Below, piece after piece: positions 33,300 through 39,168 of a stretch of DNA of 39,168 nt. Each line of letters begins with the position of its first letter. Within the stretch, counting starts at the first letter, position 1. Source of the stretch: JAVBTT01 sp031550325. Lineage in GTDB: Bacteria > Bacillota > Clostridia > Oscillospirales > UBA929. Made by a program: the position numbers and the translations under genes. The notes below the pieces were generated by a model. That model did not search any database and was not told the DNA's origin. It worked only from the letters and a program-made list of their open reading frames with translations. The stretch is taken from positions 1-39,168 of the forward strand of contig JAVBOR010000044.1 in assembly GCA_031550325.1 (NCBI GenBank), in the 5' to 3' direction.

Positions 33300-34143
33300 G
33301 TTGTCCGGCCTCCATGACCCAGGAATATAGCGCGCTGGCGCATTCTTCAACACTGAGCGCGGGCGCGCCGCCAAGGCCCAGCCTGTGTGTCAGTTCAACC
33401 GTCTGCGGTACCGACAGTCCCACCTCGTGCAGCTGATCGTACGCCTTAAAGATCTCCGCGGGCTTGTCGTCGAGAAGCACCTTTCCCTCGTTCATCACGA
33501 CGATGCGCCCGCACAGCGCCGCCTCGTTCATGTGGTGGGTGATCAGAATCACCGTGATGTTGTGCTCGCGGTGGAGCTGCGCAATGGTCTTCATCACCTC
33601 GGCGCGCCCTACGGGGTCCAGCATCGCGGTCGGCTCGTCAAACACGATGCAGCGCGGCCGCATGGCAATCACGCCGGCGATGGCCACGCGCTGCTTCTGC
33701 CCGCCCGAAAGCTTGTGCGGGGCGTGCCTGGCGTAGGCCGACATGCCCACGGTTTCCAGCGCCCAATCGACTCTTCGGCGAATTTCAGAGGACTCGACGC
33801 CCAGGTTTTCCAGCGCGAACGCGACGTCCTCCTCCACCAGCGTGGCCACAATCTGATTATCCGGGTTTTGAAAGACCATGCCCACCGTCTGCCGGATATC
33901 CAGCAGACGGGCCTCGTCGGTCGTATCGATGCCCGTCACGGTGACCGTCCCCTCTGTAGGCGTAAGAATGCCGTTGGTCAGCTTGGCCAGCGTCGACTTT
34001 CCCGAACCGTTGTGTCCGACAATCGCTACGAGCTCCCCCTGGCCAATGCGCAAATCGACATCGCGCAGCACCAGCGCCTGCGCGACGGCCTCTTCCTGTC
34101 TGTATGCAAAAGAAACGTGCTCAAAGCTCAATAACGAATCCAT
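33292..34143 (-). CDS. ecfA1: ECF transporter ATPase EcfA1
   Basis: ABC ATPase of 283 residues with Walker A GHNGSGKST, the Q-loop GMVFQNPDNQ, the signature LSGGQKQRVAIAG, Walker B IVFDEPTAMLDP and H-loop ITHHM. The ATG at 34143 (MDSLLSFEHVSF) overlaps the methyltransferase gene end by 16 bp; an ATG six codons earlier is possible. The second ATPase and EcfT follow immediately, forming the complete energising module. Confidence 0.95.
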   Translation of the reverse strand: MDSLLSFEHVSFAYRQEEAVAQALVLRDVDLRIGQGELVAIVGHNGSGKSTLAKLTNGILTPTEGTVTVTGIDTTDEARLLDIRQTVGMVFQNPDNQIVATLVEEDVAFALENLGVESSEIRRRVDWALETVGMSAYARHAPHKLSGGQKQRVAIAGVIAMRPRCIVFDEPTAMLDPVGRAEVMKTIAQLHREHNITVILITHHMNEAALCGRIVVMNEGKVLLDDKPAEIFKAYDQLHEVGLSVPQTVELTHRLGLGGAPALSVEECASALYSWVMEAGQLA

Positions 34144-34982
34144 CTTCCGGTCGCCCCACATGGTAAGATTAAGCCCGACTGCGTCACCGGCAGCCCAAGC
34201 TCCTCCGCCGACGCTTCCCCGCCAAAGCGCGGAACCAGCAGCGATCCGAGCAAATAGCGCAGCGTAGACGGCGCCAGCCCGGTGGTGTATGTGTTGATAA
34301 ACATAAACTGCGCGTCGTCGCTGAGGAGACGCGTTGATAGTGTCAGGAGGTCAAACAGGTTGTCCTCCAGCTTCCACACTTCTCCGGACGGCCCGCGGCC
34401 ATAGGAGGGCGGATCGAGGATGATGGCCTCATATTCGCTGCCCCGCCTGATTTCCCGTTCGACAAGCTTGACGCAGTCGTCAACAAAAAAACGCGCCTGC
34501 ACCCCTGAGAGCGCGGCGTTTTCCCTGGCCCACTGCACCATGCCCTTTGCCGCATCAACATGGGTAACGCGCGCGCCAGCCGCCGCGCTGGCGACCGTGG
34601 CCCCGCCGGTGTACGCAAACAAGTTGAGCAGCCTGACCGGGTTGGAGCGCCGCGCAATCAGCCGCGCCGCCTCATCCCAATTGGCCGCCTGCTCAGGAAA
34701 CAGCCCTGTGTGCTTAAAGTTCATGGGCCGAACAGCAAACGTCAGGTCGCCGTACCGTATGCGCCAGGAGGCCGGCAGATTGTGCTTTGACCAGCTCCCC
34801 CCGCCCTTGTCGCTTCGCGCGTACACCGCGTCGGGCGAGCGCCAGCGCGGGTGTTTTTTTTCGAACCGCCAGATGACCTGCGGGTCGGGCCGAGCCAACA
34901 CATAGCCGCCCCAGCGCTCCAGCCGCATGCCGTCCGTGGCGTCCAGCAGCTCGTAGTCAGTCCACCGATCAGAAATCCACAT
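34128..34982 (-). CDS. Class I SAM-dependent methyltransferase (COG1092-like, probable rRNA methyltransferase)
   Basis: 284-residue Rossmann-fold methyltransferase. Motif I is NLFAYTGGATVASAAAG, the acidic SAM contact is THVDAAKG, and the catalytic motif is IILDPPSYGRG, a set seen in RlmI/RlmK-type and related RNA methyltransferases. Those family members often carry an N-terminal PUA domain, which I do not see; the N-terminus here is about 100 residues of another kind. It is the first gene of the block including ecfA1-ecfA2-ecfT-truA and has a very good promoter. The target is unknown. Confidence 0.85.
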   Translation of the reverse strand: MWISDRWTDYELLDATDGMRLERWGGYVLARPDPQVIWRFEKKHPRWRSPDAVYARSDKGGGSWSKHNLPASWRIRYGDLTFAVRPMNFKHTGLFPEQAANWDEAARLIARRSNPVRLLNLFAYTGGATVASAAAGARVTHVDAAKGMVQWARENAALSGVQARFFVDDCVKLVEREIRRGSEYEAIILDPPSYGRGPSGEVWKLEDNLFDLLTLSTRLLSDDAQFMFINTYTTGLAPSTLRYLLGSLLVPRFGGEASAEELGLPVTQSGLILPCGATGRWIRY

Positions 34983-35009
34983 AGGCGCTCCTCTTCTTGC
35001 AATTTGGTT

Positions 35010-35038
35010 ATTATATCACCGCACGGCGCAAAAGGCAA
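35010..35038 (-). promoter_or_regulatory. Promoter of the methyltransferase-ECF-truA block
   Basis: On the minus strand a perfect TATAAT (35015-35010) with a TG extension lies exactly 17 bp from TTGCCT (35038-35033). Leader of about 20-25 nt with an AAGAGGAG ribosome-binding site. Confidence 0.8.
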
Positions 35039-35143
35039 GCGCCTGCATCCCGACTCACAGAAGCCCCGCAGCGCTCAGCGTGTTTTCATATGTGCGGGCT
35101 TTTCGCACGGTCTGTTATGCGCCGCGGGGAACAGCCAGCCGGC

Positions 35144-37099
35144 TCACGCAGACCATCCGGAAAAAAACAGAATCTTCTCGATGACGTCCTCTTCATTAAT
35201 CGGTTTGGTCAAATGGCCGTTCATCCCATAGGCGAGCGACCTTTCTACATCCTCACTGAACGCGTTTGCCGTCATGGCAATGATGGGAATGCTTTTGGCC
35301 CTGTCGCTGTCCAGAGCGCGTATGTGTCTGGTGGCCTGATACCCATCCATTTCCGGCATCTGTATGTCCATAAAAATCATGTCGTAGCGCTCCATGTCGC
35401 TTGCAAACTTCTCTATGGCCTCCCGTCCGTTTTCAGCCGTATGGACAATAACTCCCGTGTCTTCCAGCAGCGCCGAAAAAATCTCGCGGTTGATTTCCAC
35501 GTCTTCAACCAGCAAAATAGTCAGTCCGGAAAGATCCTGCCGCGCTGCCACTTCGCGGGGCTTCTGAACGGCTTTGCCCGGCAACATAGCTTCCAGACAT
35601 TCCATAATCGTGGAAGAAAACAGAGGCTTTGTCATAAACCGGCGAATGCCCACCCCACGCGCCGTCTTATCCATCCCGCTCCACGCAAAAAATGAGGTCA
35701 TGACCACGATTGTGTCCGGGTCTGCAGCGCCGTGAAAGCCGCGAACAATCTCCAGGGCGTCCATATCGGGAAGCGCCCTGTCAATAAAAATCCCATCGTA
35801 TGGCAAGCCTGCTTTCGCAGAGGCCTCCACCGCCAGGATGGCCTGCGCGCCGCTGTCAGCCTCCTCGACAGAAATGTGGTGGTGTCCCACAATGGACCGG
35901 AAGTACTTGCGTACGCCGACGTCGCCGTCAACCACAAGAAGCCGCACAGCGGCCGGCGCAAACACAGGCGCCGCCGGCTGTTCGTCTCGGACGCGCTGAA
36001 TGAGAACTTCAAAGGTAAAGGTGGAACCTTGACCCGGCTCAGACACCGTCCAGATCGTACCGCCCATCTTCTCAACGATGTTTTTGGAAATCACCAGGCC
36101 AAGCCCTGTCCCCCCAAACTTTCTGGAAATACTGTTGTCAGCCTGTTCAAACGCGCGAAAAAGACGCTGCATCTGCTCCTGATTCATGCCTATTCCCGTG
36201 TCGGACACGGCAAAGCGAAGACGGCTGAACTTCTGGTCACGCTCAGCCTCCTCAACCGACAGCGCAATCCTTCCGCCTTCGGGCGTGAACTTCAGAGCGT
36301 TTGACAAAAGGTTGGTGAGCACCTGCTTCAGGCGCAGTTCGTCCCCTATATACATCTGTCCGACGTCGGGGTCAATAATCACCTTAAGGTCAATGTGCTT
36401 TTGCTCAACGCTGTCCATAATCAAATTGCAGATTTTGATCAGCGTTTTCTCCAAATGAAACGGCGTTTCGTTCAGTTCGAGCTTCCCCGCCTCAATTTTT
36501 GACATATCCAGAATATCGTTGATCAAATCAAGAAGGTGCGCCGACGACACCCCGATCATGGACAGGCAGTACTTCAGCCTGTCCACGTCGTCCGTCTTTT
36601 CGGCAATGCGCGTCATGCCGATGATCGCATTCATGGGTGTGCGCATTTCGTGGCTCATGCGGGACAAGAAGTCGCTCTTGGCCTTGCTTGCCTGCTCGGC
36701 AATTTTTAGCTGAAGCAGTTTTTGCTCCGCCTCCTTCAGCTTGGAAATATCGGTGAAGCTCTCCAGAAGCGCCTGCCGCCCATTGTAGTATATCTTCGCG
36801 ACCGACTTGATAATGGGAATGATCTTGCCGTCTGCCCGGACAAATCGGCGTTCAGAGCGGTCCACCGTCTGGTTTTTGTCCATAATTGGGCAGGACTCTT
36901 TCTCTGTCGGGCAGATAAACTTATGACAGCGTTTGCCGATGATCTTCTCTTTATCATCGCCAAACATGCGCGAAGCCACTGGATTGATATCCAGGATTTC
37001 ACGCGTTTGCGCGTCAATGATGGTAATCCCGCACTCCACATGCTCCCAAATGGTTTCAAAGCGTTCAAGCGCTTCCCTGCTGGTCTCCAAGTCCTTCAT
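35144..37099 (-). CDS. PAS-containing hybrid histidine kinase with two receiver domains
   Basis: 651-residue cytoplasmic kinase without membrane segments. It has a PAS domain (about 12-118) with C58-x4-C63-x6-C70 in GKRCHKFICPTEKESCPIMD, a HisKA domain with H150 (SHEMRTPMNAIIGM), HATPase with N267, DTGIGM and GTGLGL, a first receiver (about 386-508; phosphoacceptor D440 and K491, but the acidic pair reads DGD), and a complete second receiver (about 527-645; D578, K632). It ends without an HPt domain, so phosphotransfer to a separate HPt protein or autoregulation is likely. GGAGGAAGAGAT precedes the ATG at 37099. It is the last gene after the GNAT and hydF, so it is probably co-transcribed with hydrogenase maturation. 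Confidence 0.92.
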   Translation of the reverse strand: MKDLETSREALERFETIWEHVECGITIIDAQTREILDINPVASRMFGDDKEKIIGKRCHKFICPTEKESCPIMDKNQTVDRSERRFVRADGKIIPIIKSVAKIYYNGRQALLESFTDISKLKEAEQKLLQLKIAEQASKAKSDFLSRMSHEMRTPMNAIIGMTRIAEKTDDVDRLKYCLSMIGVSSAHLLDLINDILDMSKIEAGKLELNETPFHLEKTLIKICNLIMDSVEQKHIDLKVIIDPDVGQMYIGDELRLKQVLTNLLSNALKFTPEGGRIALSVEEAERDQKFSRLRFAVSDTGIGMNQEQMQRLFRAFEQADNSISRKFGGTGLGLVISKNIVEKMGGTIWTVSEPGQGSTFTFEVLIQRVRDEQPAAPVFAPAAVRLLVVDGDVGVRKYFRSIVGHHHISVEEADSGAQAILAVEASAKAGLPYDGIFIDRALPDMDALEIVRGFHGAADPDTIVVMTSFFAWSGMDKTARGVGIRRFMTKPLFSSTIMECLEAMLPGKAVQKPREVAARQDLSGLTILLVEDVEINREIFSALLEDTGVIVHTAENGREAIEKFASDMERYDMIFMDIQMPEMDGYQATRHIRALDSDRAKSIPIIAMTANAFSEDVERSLAYGMNGHLTKPINEEDVIEKILFFSGWSA

Positions 37100-37158
37100 A
37101 TCTCTTCCTCCATCATCCTGGCAAGTCGCCACCGACAAACGCGCGCCGCCAATGGCTG

Positions 37159-38352
37159 CTATCGCTGCAGCTCGGGAAAAACGGTCAGACTTCGCATCAG
37201 GATCCCCTGCATATGCGCAATGAGGATGCCATAATTGGTCATGGGGATGTTCTGCTCCATGGCTCTTTTTTGTCTGCTTTTCATTTCGCGCTCATTGAGC
37301 ATACAGCCGCCGCAGTGCACGATCAGATCAACCCCGGACAAGTCCTCGGGAAACTCTCCGCCCGACGAAAACTCAAAGTTCAGCCGCTTTCCAGTGTGCT
37401 TTGTGATCCAGCCCGGCAGCTTGACGGTGCCGATGTCGTCGCATTGGCGGTGATGCGTACAGCCCTCGCAGATCAGCACAACACTGCCGTCACGCAGCGC
37501 GTCCAGCGCCTCTACGCCCTTGACGGCGTCGGTCAATAAGCCCTTATACCGCGCAAACAGTATGGAAAACGAGGTCAGCGGAACCTCTTCGGGCGTGACC
37601 TGCGCCGCCTTGGCAAAAACCTGACTGTCGGTAATCACCATTTTGGGCGGGCTGCCAAGCCTTGCGAGTGTACCTTCCAGCTCATGATCCTGGCAGACAA
37701 CCGCAATGGCGCCGCTATCCAAAATATCCCGAATGGTCTGCTGCTGCGGCAAAATCAGCCGCCCCTTCGGCGCTGCCTTGTCAATCGGCGTCACCAGCAC
37801 CACAAAATCCGAAGACTCGATCAGATCCCCCACAAGCCTCACCTGAGGGACGTTCGCCGCCGCCAGCAAGGCAATGCGCTCCTTAAGCGCGTCAATGCCC
37901 TGGCCCGTCAGCGCGCTGACGTGAAGCGCGCCAGCCATCTCGGGCGGCGCGGCGGCAAGCAAATCCGACTTGTTCAGTACCGTCACATAGGGAATGGCGC
38001 GCTGCTCAAACAGCTCAATCAGCGTATCGTCCCAAGGCGTCCTGCCTTGCACGGCGTCCACCACCAGCACGGCCACGTCGGTCTTTTCCAGCACCTGCCT
38101 GGCCGTCTGCACGCGTTTTTCTCCCAGCGGCCCTTCATCGTCCATGCCGGGTGTGTCAATGATCACCACCGGCCCTAGCGGCAGAAGCTCCATCGACTTT
38201 CGCACAGGGTCGGTTGTCGTGCCTTTGATCTCAGACACCACGGCCAGCTGCTGGCCTGTCACCGCGTTGACGACGCTGGACTTTCCGGCGTTCCTTGTCC
38301 CAAAAAAGGCAATGTGCGTACGTTCTGAGGACGGCGTCTCATTAAGACTCAT
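37159..38352 (-). CDS. hydF: [FeFe]-hydrogenase maturation GTPase HydF
   Basis: HydF is the scaffold on which the 2Fe subcluster is built by HydE and HydG before transfer to the hydrogenase. The 397-residue protein has a G domain (GTRNAGKS at 18-25, GTTTDPV, DTPG at 66-69, NKSD at 127-130), a dimerisation domain, and the C-terminal iron-sulfur ligands CTH (C298, H300) and HCGGC (C347, C350). Its ATG overlaps the GNAT stop (ATGA). hydE, hydG and the hydrogenase are not in the window. It shows the organism to be an anaerobe with hydrogen metabolism. Confidence 0.96.
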   Translation of the reverse strand: MSLNETPSSERTHIAFFGTRNAGKSSVVNAVTGQQLAVVSEIKGTTTDPVRKSMELLPLGPVVIIDTPGMDDEGPLGEKRVQTARQVLEKTDVAVLVVDAVQGRTPWDDTLIELFEQRAIPYVTVLNKSDLLAAAPPEMAGALHVSALTGQGIDALKERIALLAAANVPQVRLVGDLIESSDFVVLVTPIDKAAPKGRLILPQQQTIRDILDSGAIAVVCQDHELEGTLARLGSPPKMVITDSQVFAKAAQVTPEEVPLTSFSILFARYKGLLTDAVKGVEALDALRDGSVVLICEGCTHHRQCDDIGTVKLPGWITKHTGKRLNFEFSSGGEFPEDLSGVDLIVHCGGCMLNEREMKSRQKRAMEQNIPMTNYGILIAHMQGILMRSLTVFPELQR

Positions 38353-38861
38353 GGCGCTTCCCACTCCCCGTTGATATTGAGTTCGAGTATGTAGTCGTCC
38401 ATCACCATGCCGTTTCCGATGGGCGTCACCACGTCGTCGACAATCAAAAAGCCCATATGCTCATAGGCCTTCAGCGTCGCCTTGTTGTCCTTGTTGCAGG
38501 TCAGGCGGATGCGATTTCTTCCGCAATAGTCGCTGAGAAAACGTTTAATCAGCTTTTTTCCAATCCCCTGGCCCCTGTACGCTTTGTCCACATAGAGCTT
38601 GCTTAAAAAAATCTCGTCCTCGCCGGGAACTATGCCCGCATAGCCGACCGGAGTCCCCTCCACGCGCGCCAGATAATAGACATATCCCTCATCGGCCAGC
38701 TGGCGGCGCATCACGTGTTCGCTCTGAAATCTATCGAGCATATATTCAATCTGTTCAGCGCTGATGATGCCCAAGAAATGCTCGCGCCAGATTCGCCCGG
38801 CCAGCCGGCTGAGCTCACTAACCTGCTCATCCTCCGGAGTCAAAATTGCTGAGATGACCAA
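38349..38861 (-). CDS. GNAT family N-acetyltransferase
   Basis: 170-residue acetyltransferase with the GNAT core: EIFLSKLYVDKAYRGQGIGK (acetyl-CoA loop RGQGIG) followed by RIRLTCNKDNKATLKAYEHMGF. The N-terminus resembles the small-molecule or peptide acetyltransferase branch; the substrate is unknown. The start is a TTG at 38861, supported by an AGGGGG site 9 nt upstream. It is the first gene before hydF and the hybrid kinase, but no functional link is visible. Confidence 0.85.
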   Translation of the reverse strand: MVISAILTPEDEQVSELSRLAGRIWREHFLGIISAEQIEYMLDRFQSEHVMRRQLADEGYVYYLARVEGTPVGYAGIVPGEDEIFLSKLYVDKAYRGQGIGKKLIKRFLSDYCGRNRIRLTCNKDNKATLKAYEHMGFLIVDDVVTPIGNGMVMDDYILELNINGEWEAP

Positions 38862-38918
38862 ACGCTATTCCCCCTCGCCGCACAGAAGCGCCATACAAAT
38901 TCTTCCTCAATCAGGGTT

Positions 38919-38924
38919 ATTATA
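38919..38924 (-). promoter_or_regulatory. -10 region of the GNAT-hydF-kinase operon
   Basis: A perfect TATAAT on the minus strand about 60 bp before the TTG start. No good -35 hexamer lies at 16-18 bp, so activation by another factor or a weak promoter is possible. Confidence 0.5.
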
Positions 38925-39067
38925 CTACACATCATCAGAATAGTACAGTTTATCACACTAACCAAAATATTCTACAAACTACCAGTGCAGGATTCATCTT
39001 CCCCTCCCTAACAACGTCAAAAGAGGGCAAAAGCCCTTGGCCGCACCAGAATTTTCACGTCCCCGCC

Positions 39068-39137
39068 CTTTTTTGGTTTTCACGTCGAGCCTGACGGCGA
39101 AGCCGGCAGGTCCTTGCTGGACTGGAAACCAAAAAAG
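39068..39137 (+). repeat. GGTTTT-CGAGCCTGACGGCG intergenic element, copy C
   Basis: A 12-bp perfect outer stem (39068-39079 with 39126-39137), extendable by a G-U and a G-C pair. It encloses two small hairpins: CGTC/GACG (39083-39086 with 39093-39096) and CCGGCA/TGCTGG. The core matches copy A over CGAGCCTGACGGCG. The result looks like a three-way junction or cruciform. Confidence 0.65.
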
Positions 39138-39168
39138 ACAAAAATATAGAGCTTTCACGGATTAAATC

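Larger units (their letters stand above)
38862..39168. other. Intergenic region at the right edge
   Basis: No gene can be supported in these 307 bases. They contain the -10 region for the GNAT-hydF operon (38919-38924, minus strand) and, from 39068, a copy of the GGTTTT-CGAGCCTGACGGCG element. The last 30 bases may belong to a further repeat or to a gene outside the window. Confidence 0.6.

Noticed and set aside
35040..35143. Terminator after the hybrid kinase
   Set aside because: A 5-bp GTGCG/CGCAC stem exists near 35091-35107 but lacks a T-run in the needed direction.

Overview
This window is a piece of a GC-rich chromosome from an anaerobic, probably spore-forming member of the Bacillota (class Clostridia). 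The evidence is Firmicutes-type gene order (ecfA1-ecfA2-ecfT-truA; a DUF1385 gene followed by prmC), a YpeB spore-germination protein, a lipoteichoic-acid-synthase-like sulfatase, a ClpE-like ATPase, and HydF, the [FeFe]-hydrogenase maturation GTPase. No genus can be named safely. There is no plasmid, prophage, insertion sequence or CRISPR array. Most of the window is core chromosome, and the less ordinary signals are between genes.

Layout. The + strand opens with the 3' end of a 23S rRNA and a complete 5S rRNA (1-520), followed at once by a 22-bp perfect hairpin. A non-coding stretch with DnaA-box-like sequences follows. Almost everything else is on the - strand. (i) 12362-885 is one tightly packed 12-gene block with a good promoter: DUF1385, prmC, recA, recX, rimO, pgsA, cysE, cysS, polA, an arginine-phosphatase-like gene, rimI and tsaD. 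(ii) 15934-12452 holds a lipoprotein with calcium-loop-like repeats, then a response regulator and a sensor kinase. (iii) 18006-16460 holds a 51-residue small gene coupled to ypeB. (iv) ilvE, a DUF975 membrane protein and an AGCS sodium/amino-acid symporter are separate units (18099-21519). (v) A Ppx/GppA phosphatase (21625-22533) is the only + strand protein gene. (vi) An LTA-synthase-like sulfatase has its own promoter. (vii) 28846-25035 holds a second CDP-alcohol phosphatidyltransferase, a zinc-finger Clp ATPase and mutY. (viii) 34982-29044 runs from a strong promoter: methyltransferase, ecfA1, ecfA2, ecfT, truA, DUF5711 and CvpA. (ix) 38861-35144 holds a GNAT, hydF and a hybrid histidine kinase whose PAS domain carries three cysteines.

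How the genes fit together. Block (i) joins DNA repair (recA, recX, polA) with translation quality functions (tsaD, rimI, rimO, prmC, cysS), cysteine supply (cysE) and phospholipid synthesis (pgsA). Block (viii) encodes the energising module of an ECF vitamin/metal transporter plus tRNA pseudouridylation. Block (ix) suggests a redox- or ligand-responsive kinase co-expressed with hydrogenase maturation.

Most notable non-genic signals: a composite dispersed repeat found downstream of ypeB and of ppx in sense orientation (one 69-nt segment matches at 60 of 69 positions), with a related element at the right edge; a hairpin that buries the ribosome-binding site of the small gene before ypeB; a nested-helix element before the phosphatidyltransferase-Clp-mutY operon; and two exact DnaA boxes 21 bp apart beside the rRNA operon. 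Most starts listed here were moved inward from the longest open frame to the codon with the best ribosome-binding site or operon overlap.
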